DNA from: Actinomycetota bacterium
GTDB taxonomy: Bacteria > Actinomycetota > Thermoleophilia > Solirubrobacterales > 70-9
Direction of reading: 5' to 3'
NCBI GenBank assembly: GCA_018268695.1
Contig: JAFDWD010000004.1
Location: 20,799 to 84,798 of the forward strand
Length of the DNA stretch: 64,000 nucleotides
Numbering within the stretch: the first letter of the stretch is position 1; every line of letters starts with the position of its first letter. The notes under the pieces are model-generated. The model saw only the letters and a program-made list of their open reading frames with translations. It was not told where the DNA came from and searched no databases. Both the position numbers and the translations under genes were made by a program. Below are positions 24,201-36,420 of this stretch, piece after piece.

Positions 24201-26165
24201 CCGAGTCCGCAGCCTGGAAGGAAATCCTCGGAGACTGTCTGGCGGTTCGAACCGGCAGAAGAATTTTCCTGACAGTGGACTCCAACCGCAACAGCCGTAT
24301 TATCAAGCTGCAGGAGACCTCCAGCGAGGACATCAGGAGTATCCGCAAGCTAGACATTGAGGTGTTTGTGAAGAACCTCAGCTTGGCGATGATCAGCGGC
24401 TACCCAGCATAAGTGATTCTGTGGGATCTCAAGAACATCAAGTACGAACGCAGTCGAGATATCCGTCGTAGCCTCCGTGACAACATCCTGCAAGTGACTT
24501 ACGACGACGTTGTGGTACTGGGTCGCCTCAAAATTAGCAACCAAATTGAGGGCACTTCCAATCCCGTGGTGGCAGCTCAGAATCGTAGAGGTGATTTCCC
24601 CTGCTTCGAGTTCAAGGCCAGCAAACGCTTTTCAGTGGAGAACCCCAATCTGCCGGAGGATCCCTCCCAAATTGAAGTGGACGACTCCTTCTCGACGATC
24701 AGCCACTATACCACATTGACACTTTTCCTCGACGAAATGGAGATTATCATGGACAGCAACCTCGTCATGACCATTCTCGAACTTAAGCGTGAACTTTAGC
24801 GGCACCTTAAGGTCTACGATGCTCGGCGGGACGAACCCATAGCAGTCGATCTGCTGGACATAAACATGGTGCGTCAGGAACTCCGCGCCAACGAAGGCAC
24901 CAAGGAAATCTATATCAACTACTTCAACATCGAACCCATAAAAATTACTGTGTCCGTTAACTGGAGCGAGGACATCGAGCAGGAAGTCAAGGGATACGGG
25001 CTGGGCTTCCTCGGAAGGCTTCCCTTCGGCATAGAAAGCGCAGTGATCCGGCTCCACAGCTTCACCAGCTACCACGTCTTCGAAAAGAGGAACGTCCTGA
25101 TCAACCGCGTACTTCGCTACTACCTGGATGGCGCGATTTTCCAGGTGCTCAACAACGCAGGCAGCTATGACTTGCTGGCGCCGCTGCGCATCATCAACGG
25201 ACTGGGCTAGGGTGCTCGAAACATCTTCTACGAACCCATTTACACACTTTATAAGAGGAAAGAAGTTAAGGCGACTGCTTCGAAGATGCTCGACGGCTGC
25301 ATCATCTTCTTGCTGTTCATGTTCAAATTCCTGTTTAAACTCGTGGACGTAGTCTTCCGCTTCTTCAGCTTGTTTACATTCGACAGTGCATACACACACC
25401 GGCGCAACAACTTTCATAAGCATACTATGAAGAATCCAGCGGCTGGCTTTCGGAAAGGAGGGAAATGGTTTCTATCCATGGTCAAAGAGTTTTTTAGAGG
25501 CTTTGTTGATCGGCCGCGAGCAATGAAGTAGAAGTACGGTGAAGGAGGCATAGCTCTGGGCATTCTTTTGGCACTCCTGGGCATCATCAAAGTGGTGGTA
25601 GCAATCTACGACTTCTTCTGGGCCATCGGATCCGTAAACTTCTATCTTAAATTAGGGTTTTGTGAACTATGCCGTGTACGAGCCTCATGCGATGGACATT
25701 CGTTCGCGGCCCATCCGCATCTTCAAGGATGGCACCATCGAGTACTTCAACTACAACGAGGCTCTCGCGCACGAAGTCATGCACAACCACAACATCCACC
25801 GCCTGCGCAACTAAATTGTGTACTTCGCCAAGTCCGTTCCGTTCGCGCATACCCGCAACCGTTACTACATCATAACCAACTATCGTTTTATATTCTGCAC
25901 AGACTCCCTCCACAAACGCGTCATCAAGTATTACTCCATCAAACGGCTCATACTTGAGGGTAGGGTGCTCATTATCGAACTCGTCATTCCTGAACGTAAA
26001 AGCTACTTTCTGTTCACAGTCAAGCACCATCACTTCAAGTTCAAATTCGACAGCGAACGTCTAGCCGCTGACATCACCGAACGACTCGACAAGGCAATTC
26101 GAGCCAACGTGCCTCGCAGCGACTTGCAAGAGCCTGTTTTGGGCACTATAGCTGCTATTTTGTGA
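15288..26165 (+). CDS. VPS13: VPS13-family bridge-type lipid transfer protein
   Basis: About 3603 residues after removing three 22-nt introns (15321..15342, 15407..15428, 25634..25655). The N-terminus has the chorein pattern (amphipathic start, KDIELSLVCQQYLKLRNLEL, CRIGYMQLVFDPNKLLGEPV) that opens the hydrophobic groove moving lipids between membranes. A VAB/SHR-BD-like region lies at about 2190-2790 (IHIRTPYRLINQTGRELRIS; VNTDITRCPVYFQNSTSYNV), the ATG_C-type region near 3260 (LLAPLRIINGLGQGARNIFY), and a C-terminal PH-like domain (RPIRIFKDGTIEYFNYNEA). Over 40 TAA/TAG codons read as Gln without any TGA. A cysteine-rich block at 23024..23284 interrupts the VAB region and is unusual. Stop TGA 26163. 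Confidence 0.88.
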
Positions 26166-26190
26166 CCTGTATTATTTAACATAGTGCTTC

Positions 26191-27366
26191 ATGAAATATC
26201 TCGCACTCGCATTCATGCTCACCAGTCTTGTGCTGGCCACCAAGCGAACCACAGACGTCGACTTAACAGCTGTGGACTGGACCGCCGTGGATAAGGTCGT
26301 GAATGATGCCATATCCAACCGCGCCTTTCCGGGAGCATTGCTCGGAGTTGCCACCAGTAAGAGCGTCCTGTACACACAAGCATACGGCACTCTCACCTAC
26401 AAACAGGACTTCTATACTGCGCCAACGACGATGGACACTCGCTACGACTTGGCCTCCTTAACGAAGGTTGTTGCTACGCTTGCGGGCGTGATGCACCTTT
26501 ACGACGACAAGAAGCTGGGCATCGACGACTTGGTCAGCAAGTACATTCCCGAGTACGACAACAACATGAAGCGTGCCACAACCATCAAAAACCTGCTGCT
26601 GCACAATGCAGGCCTTCTGCCGGACTACCCCGGGACGCTTCCAGCCACCAAAGAGGAAGTTATGCAGTGGGTGTACATGTGCAAGCTTGACTACCCCATC
26701 GGCACCAAGTTCGTGTACAGCGACCTGTCGTTTATTCTCCTCGGATAGATAGTCGAGCGAATCACCAAACGCAACCTCACAGACTACCTCAAACAAGTCT
26801 TCGGTGAGATGGGCATGAAGGACACGCAGTTCAACCCTTCGCCGCAGGACTATTGGAAAATAGCGCCTACCGAGTTCGATGTGCGTAAGAACTTCATTAA
26901 CTTAGATCACCTTCGCGGTCTCATCCAAGGAGTAGTGCACGATCCCACAGCCTACTTGTTCGGTGGAGTTGCTGGTCATGCTGGGCTCTTCTCCACGCTC
27001 GCAGATCTCATCAAATATATGCGCATTCATCTCAGCGGTGGGCAAGTTCCAGGGGATATCAGAATCTACCCAAAGACTACAGTTGACTTATTCTCCGCAA
27101 AGGTAACTGGGCTACCCTACAACAATACCAGAGCGTTGGGTTGGGACACAATTCCTGTGCAGACCTACCCACCCTGTGGACACAAGTTCTCGCCAAATTC
27201 ATTCGGACATACCGGTTTCACAGGCACTTCTATCTGGGCCGATAAAGACAAGGACTTACTGATTGTAATCCTTACCAACAGGGTGCACCCAACTGCTGCT
27301 GCGAATTCTCACATTAAGGCCCGTTCCGACATTTCCGATGCCATCGTCGATGCGTTGGGTCTGTGA
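26191..27366 (+). CDS. Secreted serine hydrolase, beta-lactamase/PBP family
   Basis: 391 residues. A signal peptide (MKYLALAFMLTSLVLA) precedes a class C beta-lactamase-like fold: SxxK motif S89-L-T-K92, tyrosine motif YSDLS at 176-180, and HTG at 340-342. The blocks LFGGVAGHAGLFSTLADL and GHTGFTGTSIWADKDKDLLI, ending LTNRVHP, closely follow bacterial enzymes of the family that act on peptidoglycan or esters. One in-frame TAG (26746) confirms it is read with the ciliate code. There is no intron. Likely secreted or lysosomal; a role in digesting bacterial prey is an inference. ATTATTTAA at 26171..26179 serves as start element, 25 bp after the VPS13 stop. Confidence 0.88.
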
Positions 27367-27428
27367 TTCTTCACCGATTGTTATCTATTCGCAGGTCCAT
27401 TTGCTTAAAACTCTTTTACAATTCAACA

Positions 27429-27722
27429 TCAATTGGCAGGCTTCTCTGCTGGCTTTGGCTCTGCTTTCTTGGGTTGCTCTTCGGGCTTGGGTACTTCCTC
27501 ATCGCTGTCGGAAGTTGGCATCACGTATTTAGGCTGCACCAGCTTCTTTGGCTTCTTCCATCTATTGTCTTCTTCCTATTCCTCGGGTTGGTTGTCCTCT
27601 TCTGCTCCGCCTTTTTTGGTGTATTCCTCCACCTTCTCCCAGTCCTCGGCGTCCTCCCGCACGTCGGCTTTATCACGATTCACCTTGTATTTCCGATTCT
27701 TGCCTTGTTGGTCCTTCGGCAT
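27429..27722 (-). CDS. Small highly charged protein
   Basis: 97 residues, MPKDQQGKNRKYKVNRDKAD start, then Glu/Lys/Pro-rich tracts (DWEKVEEYTKKGGAEED; KPEEQPKKAEPKPAEKPAN). An internal TAG reads as Gln. Low-complexity and probably disordered; a distant resemblance to acid-soluble phosphoproteins is not enough to name it. TATAATA lies 6 bp before the ATG, which supports it as a real gene. The TGA at 27429 is 62 bp from the convergent hydrolase stop. Confidence 0.7.
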
Positions 27723-27728
27723 ATTAAC

Positions 27729-27735
27729 TATTATA
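27729..27735 (-). promoter_or_regulatory. TATAATA start element
   Basis: TATAATA on the minus strand ends 6 bp before the ATG at 27722; the transcript can hardly have a leader longer than a few bases if this is the core element. Confidence 0.55.
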
Positions 27736-27796
27736 ATGCGGTTCACTCCTATTCCTATCCTTTCAACTATAGCATTAACTTTTATTGCGCAGCTGA

Positions 27797-28739
27797 ATGG
27801 GATTCTTGGATCTCTTGAACGGCATGGTTGCCGGTAACCATCCAGCTTACCCCAGGTTGGGCCCAAGTGCTCATTATGCAACCCTTCGAGCGAATAAAGG
27901 TCATGCTTCAGACGCAAGGCCCGGTAAAGGAGCACAAAGGCATCATCGACTGCATCCAAAAAGTGTTGGTGAACGAAGGAGTTGGAGGCTTCTACAAGGG
28001 CACGCTTGTTCCGCTCATGGGAGTAGGCGTCCTCGGCTCAGTGAGATTCGGCCTCTTCTAAATCATCAAGCGGCACATGCACCAGGATTTGGGTGTTAAA
28101 GATGTTCATGGACATCTACCGCTCCAATACAGCGCGCTAGCTGCCTTCATGACCGGCACAATGAGCACCTTGTTGGTGGTAAGATTGCAGTGTAATGCAG
28201 TGCCCGATTGATCACATGCGTATACGTATGCAAATCCAAAGAACACCGGAACAGAAAATCTACACGGGATCGTTAAATGCAGCTCAGGTTATATACCGGA
28301 AGTATGGCATAGCCGGTGTTTACAAGGGACTAGTGCCTAGCGCATGGAGGGAGTGCACTGGCCTCACTTTCTTCTTAACAAATATAGATTATCTCACGAA
28401 GCTGCTGACGCCTGCAGGCGTTTCCAAAAAGGACGCTCCCATCTATGTCCCGCTGATAGCTGGAGGAATTGGTGGTACCACTTACTGGTGCTTCAACTAT
28501 CCAGTAGATTACGTGAAGACTCTCATTCAGTCTGACAGTTTCGAAAATCCGAAGTACAAAGGTAGTTGAGACTTAAACCAGGAATAATAGACTGCTTCCG
28601 GCAGTAGTACGCGTTGAATGGAGTCCGTGGCTTCTTCAAGGGTTACGTTATTTGCATGATGCGGTCTTTCCCCGTAAACGCTGGCGGCCTGATCGGCTAC
28701 CGCATAATGCAGCGCATAGAGGGCATGTAGACTCACTGA
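27797..28739 (+). CDS. Mitochondrial carrier (SLC25 family)
   Basis: 292 residues after removing introns 27834..27855 and 28179..28200 (22 nt) and 28562..28581 (20 nt). The triplicated carrier fold is visible: repeat 1 QPFERIKVMLQTQ with GVGGFYKGTLVPLMG, repeat 2 CPIDHMRIRMQIQRT with GIAGVYKGLVPSAWRE, repeat 3 YPVDYVKTLIQSD with GVRGFFKGYVICMMRSFPVN. These are the Px[DE]xx[KR] motifs of inner-membrane exchangers. The overall look is closest to the carnitine/amino-acid-type carriers (Ymc/SLC25A20 group), but the substrate cannot be assigned. Two Gln codons (TAG TAG) fall in repeat 3. Confidence 0.92.
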
Positions 28740-28784
28740 CGCATGTATCGTGTTTAGGTCTGGCTACTACATTTAAATTAAGCA

Positions 28785-29615
28785 ATGCAAATAGTCACGA
28801 TCGATCGCTGCCCCAAGCCGAGCGAGTTCTCCGACAGCAACCGCCTATCCAAGGATGTGCTCAAGCTCAATAAGCACCACATCAACTTTCTGAAGTACCC
28901 GCTGTTCGCGGGTTCCAGCAAGTAAACAACGTTACTGCTATCAGTGCAGGACGGACTGAGCAACCCTCCCGACTACCGCATCATCAAGATCTTCGCTGAT
29001 AGCGACCGCAAGTTCAAGAACGACGTGTTCATGGTAAAGTCGCCGCAAATGCCTGACTTCTCTCGAGAGCTGGAGTATCCGCTGAAGGCCAACGAAGAGC
29101 TGACGGTGAAGATCCGGGCCAACATGCCGTAGTTGGACTAGTCGATGAACATCAACGGCACGCTGCGCATCCACGTCGACGGCATGAAGCCGTACACGCT
29201 AGTGGTGAATGCACGCTGCGAGATCCCGCACATCGTCTGCCTGAAGAACCTGCTGGACGTGAGCACCGGCTACGAAATCATCAAGATCCCCGTCAAGAAA
29301 AACGTGCCTTCGGTGCAGTTCAAGAACTTCTCCAACATTAACTTCCCCTTCGAAGTCAAACTGCTCAGCAAGGAGGACTTCTCCAAGAGGGCCTACGACA
29401 TTGTCGCCCCTCGGGTCATCGACGTCACCGCCAACCAGCCTTTCTTCCTTTACCTGCAGCTCAAGGTCAACCCCGCAGTCAAAAACAAGCCCAAGATCGA
29501 CCTCATCCGCAAGATACTCGTACTGCAGGTGCAGGGCAGCAAGCTCTTTTTCAGCTACCTGCTGGAGGCCATGGTCTACGGTAGCGATCTCGAAAAGGAA
29601 GCTCCACTGACATGA
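28785..29615 (+). CDS. Unknown protein, possible beta-sandwich (ASH/MSP-like)
   Basis: 276 residues, no intron, four in-frame TAA/TAG Gln codons. Alternating hydrophobic strands (LLLSVQDGLSNPPDYRIIKI; GTLRIHVDGMKPYTLVVNA; GYEIIKIPVKKNVPSVQFKN) suggest Ig-like beta domains such as those in ASH or MSP proteins of cilia and centrioles; this is a pattern guess only. No signal peptide or membrane segment. It converges on the Aurora-like kinase gene with 20 bp between stops. Confidence 0.72.
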
Positions 29616-29635
29616 CACACTTACATCATATTAGT

Positions 29636-31327
29636 TCAGCGCAGGAACGGGTGATTCAGCAGCGCGTCTAAGTCCAGCCGGTGTTCCGGGTCCTTCTGCA
29701 ACACGCTGCTGATGAACGACTTGGCGTCCGCCGAAAGCGGAACGTACTCTGGGAAGGCGATGGAGTCGTTAATCTACGTTAGGAAAGGCTGTACAATCTT
29801 CTAAAGGTCCTGCTCGGTGCGGATGCGGAAGGGAATGCGTCCAACGAGCATCTCGTAGGTTAGCACACCAATCGACCAGATGTCGATCTTCTCGTCGTAC
29901 TTATCGCCCTTAAGGATCTCTGGCGATACGTAGATCGGAGTTCCGCAGAAGGTCGTCCGCAAGCTTTCATCCATCTTGACGCTCCATCCGAAGTCACACA
30001 GCTTCAGCACGCCCTAAATAACGGTAGCAAATACATGCTGCATGAGAATATTTTCGGGCTTGATGTCCCTGTGCAGGATGCTGTTACGGTGCATATAGTC
30101 GACAGCTTAGCACAGCTGGCGGATCATGGGCCGTGCTTCTTCCTCGCTGAGCCGCTTGCGCTGTTTAAGCACATCGTGAAGCTGACCGTCAGCGCACAGC
30201 TCCAGCAGCAGGTACACGTTGGTTTCGTCATCAAAGTAGCCGTGCAGACTGGCAATGTTTTAGTGCTTCAGGAACAGCTGGATCTTGATTTCACGCGCGA
30301 GCTGGCCTGCAAGATTCTCCTTGCGGATGGTTTCCTTGCCGATGGCCTTCATTGCACAAAGGAATCCAGTCGCCTTGTGGATCACCATCGACACCCTCCC
30401 AAACTTGCCCCTTCCTAACTCCTTTAGAATTGTAAAATCGTTAATGGTTAAGCTCTGGCTTAGTCTTCTCGTGTAGGCATGAACAACAGGCTCGTGCTGC
30501 TTGCGACCTTAGGCTCGGAAGACCACCGAGGTATTGCTAAGTAGGCTTTCCTGTGGCTGCCTTTCCTCGACATGAGTCTTCCATACGAGAGACGTTATTG
30601 AGGTGGAGGTCTCCGCAAGATAGATTGACAGCTACTTCTGGCTGTCCCATGGAGTTGTGACTTTCTTATCGGAGGCGAGCTATTTAGAGGTGACCTGACT
30701 CGCGTTATTGAGTGGGGTCTCGCGGCTTGAGTTTGTATCCACCGGCAACAGCGTTTTGAAAGACACTTTCTTAAACGAAAGAACATGGTTCGGGCTTGCT
30801 ACTCTTGAGTTTTGTTGGCTTTGCGCTTGCTGCGAGAACGGCGTCATAGTCTTCGGCTGCTGTGCAGTAAAGGCAAGTCTGATAGGCGTTCCTGCGGTTC
30901 TGTCCGCAAATTTTCTCGATGGTTCTTGGCCATATTCTGATTCCATTTTTGGGATGGGCTAGTTAGGCGCTGGCCGCGACTCCTCCACTTGGCGAGCGAA
31001 GCTGGACAACTTTGTCAAGGGAGGCTGTGGGTCGGTTCCTTTCTGCAGGTACGACCTAAACGTCAATGGCTTGGTTTCATTCTGCGGCAGCGTCTCAATA
31101 TTTTTGGCGCTAGCAGACGCCATCAGGGTGGGCTGCCGGAGGAGCCTTGACGAATCCTTGCGGTGTAGCACCAGCGATCCCGAGGAAGAATTGACACCGG
31201 TAGAAAACTTTAATGGTGCTTCAATGGGCTGCTTCGCGAAGTAGTTCTTTTTGACGGGCTCGAAGAAGCCATAGGCAGAGGTCGCAGTGCCTGTTGCGCT
31301 GGTGCCATCAGCACAATGCGTGGTCAT
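29636..31327 (-). CDS. Aurora-like Ser/Thr kinase with long N-terminal extension
   Basis: About 556 residues after removing a 21-nt intron at 30014..30034. A Ser/Thr/Gln-rich extension of roughly 290 residues precedes the kinase domain (DFTILKELGRGKFGRVSMVI; HRDIKPENILMQH; DFGWSVK). The activation loop RTTFCGTPIYVSPEILKG carries the Aurora-type RxT phosphosite, and DFGWS and the lobe spacing fit the Aurora group of mitotic kinases. The intron is in frame and contains no TGA, so it was recognised because it splits ENILM from GVLKLCDFG. TATAATA (plus 31343..31349) sits 15 bp upstream of the ATG. Confidence 0.88.
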
Positions 31328-31784
31328 AATGGAAAATAAAACTATTATAAGTTCGTTGAGGGGAAGTGCATTCGGCGCTAACGAAAATGCTGTTATGTGA
31401 AAGGATATTTTTCGGTTGGTAAGGGTGGACGGCAGCAAAAGAAACTCTGTAGACTGTCCCAAACTATAATGGAAGAAATGTTTCCGATCTTTCTTTGGGC
31501 GATGATTAAATTGGAGAATTTGAGTGCGATTTTCTTCAGCAATATTATAGAAACGATGCTTGAAAAAAGATTATTTCTTCGGCGAGTCGCTCAAGAAAAC
31601 TGATACCGGTTTGCTGGCTCCTATACTCCTCCATAACGCGCAGTCTTGTAAACTCCTTGCTTCTTTTACTAATGCCTGTCAAACAGGCGCTGATTTTGCT
31701 GGATCTCCGATTGTATGCATTTCTGGTGCCCTTTCGGGCTGGATGTTCGACGGTGCTTCGACGACTAAATTATATTATTAATCG
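31328..31784. other. 457-bp region without a clear gene, structured
   Basis: Lies between the divergent Aurora-like and CDK starts. It contains TATAATG at 31471..31477, an inverted repeat GCCTGT-CAA-ACAGGC at 31674..31688 and a GCCC/GGGC hairpin near 31728..31739. A long minus-strand frame (31490..31770) reads plausibly but is broken by TGA inside the hairpin and has no splice solution I could find. It could be an ncRNA or a degraded gene. TATATTATTAAT at 31771..31782 is the CDK start element. Confidence 0.4.
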
Positions 31785-32768
31785 ATGAACAGCGAACCCT
31801 ACACCGACTTCACGGTCATCGGCTAGGGAGCCTTCGGCAAGGTCTACAAGGCGCTGCACAACCACGAGAAGTTCGTGGCCATTAAGAAGATCAAATTCGA
31901 AAACTCCGAGTAGGGCGTGCCGTCAACAGCTCTCCGCGAAATTTCCCTGCTAAAGAACCTGAAGGATCATCCTAATATAGTGCCGTAAATCGCGAAAGCA
32001 ACGTAGGCTGCTGGACGTCATGTACCGGCCGAAGGAAAAGAACCTGAGCCTGGTCTTTGAATATTTCGAGTATGATCTGCGGCGGTACCTGCAGTCGCGC
32101 ACCAACGACCTGCCCGAATACGACATCAAGCTCACAGTCTACCAGATACTCAACGGCGTGGCCTTCTGCCACAGCCGCAAGATCATGCATCGCGACCTGA
32201 AGCCGCAGAACATCCTGATCGACACCAAAGGTAGTCGAGTAGTAACGGCAGGTAACATCAAGATCGCCGACTTCGGGCTGGCCCGACTGCTGCCGATCCC
32301 GCTGAAGACCCTGACGCACGAAATCGAAACGGTGTGGTACAGGGCACCCGAGATCCTGCTGGGGCAGCAGAAGTACAGCTTCTCGGTGGACATCTGGGCG
32401 GTGGGCTGCATCTTCGCGGAGCTGATCCAGCGGAAGGCGCTGTTCCCCGGCAACGGCTACGAAATCGAGCAGATCTTCAAGATCTTCGAGTACCTGGGTA
32501 CGCCGGAACTGGCCGAATGGGAGAGCCTAAGTACGCTTTGTGCGACGCAGCGCAACTGACCGACTTCAAGGTGACGTTCCCGAAGTGGAAGAAGACCGGC
32601 AACCTGCGCAAGAACTTCATGCGCATCGGCGAGGACGGTATCGACCTGCTCAGCAAGATGCTCACCTACGATCCCAGCAAGCGCGTGACTGCCCAGGTGG
32701 CCCTACTGCACTCCTACTTCAAGGACATTCGCGAGGAAGACGTCATGCGCTATAGCTACTTCGAGTGA
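31785..32768 (+). CDS. Cyclin-dependent kinase (PSTALRE)
   Basis: 306 residues after removing introns 31985..32006 (22 nt), 32231..32251 (21 nt) and 32531..32550 (20 nt). The cyclin-binding helix reads EQGVPSTALREISLLKNLKD; also present are HRDLKPQNILID, DFGLARLL, a T-loop THEIETVWYRAPEILLG and GCIFAELIQRKALFPG. Length and pattern fit the CDK1/2/5 group that drives the cell cycle. The glycine loop is GQGAFGKVY, so both Wee1/Myt1 target positions are non-phosphorylatable (see findings). Two TAG Gln codons fall in conserved blocks. The TGA at 32766 is 6 bp from the stop of the convergent PAP2 gene. Confidence 0.93.
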
Positions 32769-32774
32769 TGTTCG

Positions 32775-34121
32775 TCATTAGTTCAGCTTTATGGCCTTTT
32801 CTATTGCGGTAGCTCGGCGGCTCTCGAGCTCGGTCTCGGTGCGCGTCGCTCTTCTAACTACTACCTAGATAGCTGCCTTGGTACCTCTTACTGCTTGAAG
32901 GCTGTGTAGCTGTCCAGGTGCGCGTACTCTGCGAGTCCGCATTTGGCGATTAACCGCGGAGATATCGCGACCAACACGATCATGGAGATGGTAAAGCCGA
33001 GGGCATTCATGCTCCACAGCAGGCCAGCCATGGAATCGGCCGGTAGATCGAACTGCTTCCAGAAGGGGTTAAGGAAAATCGCAGCAGGGATGGCTGCCGA
33101 CACCAGCGTGAGCCCCACATAGCCCACGAACTTGCCGCTGCAGCAACGTGAGTAGTTGAGTTTCTTCATGAGACCGCTGCCGTTGGTGCTGATGGATAGC
33201 GCGACCATGATGGCCGGAGCCACCACGCCAATCGCCATATCTTCAAAGCACTTGAGGTAGAAGCTGGTGGCGAAGTCATAGCTCTTGGCGCACCTGGGCG
33301 TCAGATTGATAGTGTTGACCCAGGACTGAGGGATGTCGAACGTGCCGAAGTAGGTGATGAAGCATTGATAAAGACACATCGCAATGAACGCCAGACTGCA
33401 GACCAGGAAGTTGAAGATGTTGCCGGTGCCCTGCGTGAGGTACCTGAGGCAGTGCGTGAACAACCAATGCTCGGCGTAGAGGTAGTAGACGACCATGGAG
33501 TAGCAGCCCAGCATCATGCCGAACAGCACCTGGTTGAGGGAATGCATGCCTAGGTACACCCGCGAGAACATGACCAGCAGCTCCAGGAGGAAGACCAGTG
33601 TGTACCACAGGTAGTTGAAGCGGGCCGCGCACTTGATCTTGCGGGTCATGAACCTCACCAGAAACTCGAGCAGCACAATCGAGAGCATGGAGTGACCGCT
33701 GGGACTGCCGTATTCGGTGTAACAGGTCCACTCGAGCATTTTGATGTCGGGGTTGACCCAGTAGGGCCTTGGCTGTCTACATCACCAACACGGCGTACTG
33801 CAGCACCTGCTTGAGCAGCGATAGCACGAAACTCAGAAACGTAAACCAGACCAGGAACACCAGGATATCCAGCTTGCGGCAGGTCAGCACGTATATCAGG
33901 ATGATGTAACCGGCGCAGACTGTGGGATTGAAGATGTTGCTGACGATGTTCATGAAGATTGTGAGGCCCTCGCTGCCGATATCCTTCTGCATCTCCGGCA
34001 TCACTCGCAAACTCACATCGAACAGGGCCCCGTAGGAAGTTATGTTGAGCACCAGCCCACCAATGAACAGCGCCGTCGTCACCAGAAAGACGCCCATTCG
34101 CATTGCGAAAAACTCCGCCAT
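32775..34121 (-). CDS. PAP2-superfamily membrane phosphatase
   Basis: 434 residues after removing introns 33777..33798 (22 nt) and 32865..32884 (20 nt). Multiple transmembrane helices surround the three phosphatase motifs: K-x6-RP (KQVLQQPRPYW, rejoined exactly across the first intron), PSGH (YGSPSGHSM) and SRx5H (SRVYLGMHSLNQVLFG). Such enzymes dephosphorylate lipid phosphates or glucose-6-phosphate at the ER; the spacing resembles glucose-6-phosphatase and sphingosine-phosphate phosphatases, but substrate is open. The ATG lies only 13 bp after the stop of the upstream kinase on the same strand. Confidence 0.88.
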
Positions 34122-34134
34122 GGAATTATTAATA
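34122..34134 (-). promoter_or_regulatory. 13-bp intergenic TTAATAATTCC start element
   Basis: The kinase stop (TGA, plus 34135..34137) and the PAP2 ATG are separated by 13 bp whose sequence, with part of the stop, reads GATATTAATAATTCC. The start element of the PAP2 gene therefore overlaps the end of the upstream coding region. Confidence 0.5.
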
Positions 34135-35686
<1,552 letters not shown>

Positions 35687-35732
35687 TATTATATTGCGGT
35701 GGTAACAGTCGGCATTATTTTCTTCCTTCCAT
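35687..35732. promoter_or_regulatory. 46-bp bidirectional promoter
   Basis: Separates divergent ATGs. Minus-strand TATAATA (plus 35687..35693) touches the ATG at 35686; the plus side has CATTATTTTC at 35713..35722. No other signal. Confidence 0.5.
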
Positions 35733-36365
35733 ATGGAAAAGCCCCGGGAGGAGTCGCTAAGCTACAGCCGCTACCACAAGATCTGCCCACCCGGGCAGTA
35801 CTTCAGCATCTTCAAGAAGATCAGTAACGGCAGAGCCAAGTTGCTCAAGCAGGTGGAGCAGCTCGACTACGACACCAGCTAACTAAGAGACTCGGGCATA
35901 CGGCAGCTGCAGGAACGCTGCGAAGGGTTGCTGCGCAACAGCTACAGCTTCAAGTACATCGGCATCAAGGACAACCAGATCGGCATTCTGAGCAAGCGCG
36001 TGCGCCCAAACAACTTCACTCCGGACCTTCTACCGAAGGTCGAAAACGCCAAGGTTGTCACGGCCTTCTTCTATCCCAAACCGCTGCGGACGGTGTCGAG
36101 CAACGCGGAAAAGCTGCAGCAGTCCGGCAATCTCGAAAGCGAAATCAAGCGATTCTTTCCGCAGCACGAAAAGAAGCCCATGACGCACAACGTCAAGGTG
36201 CGCGGCAGCTGGAGCAACCTCAAGTGTTCGGGTAGATCGCCGGCCCACCTCAAGCAGTCGGAAGCCGATCTGGACCATCCCGAGCCCGAGTTTGAGAGCT
36301 ACTCTCGCACCTTGAGCAAAGGACTGCTGAGAAGCCACTCAAAGCAAACGCACTTGCGCTGCTGA
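35733..36365 (+). CDS. Hypothetical basic protein
   Basis: 210 residues, no intron, no membrane segment. It starts MEKPREESLSYSRYHKI and contains YIGIKDNQIGILSKRVRPN and a long basic, Ser-rich C-terminal half ending SKQTHLRC. Internal TAA reads as Gln. No family recognised. Small basic proteins of this kind are common in ciliary and cortical fractions, but nothing here proves that. TGA 36363. Confidence 0.75.
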
Positions 36366-36420
36366 CGTGCCTGTTTTACTACTCAACTTCACGATTGCTA
36401 AATGGAACAAAGTGATGGGA

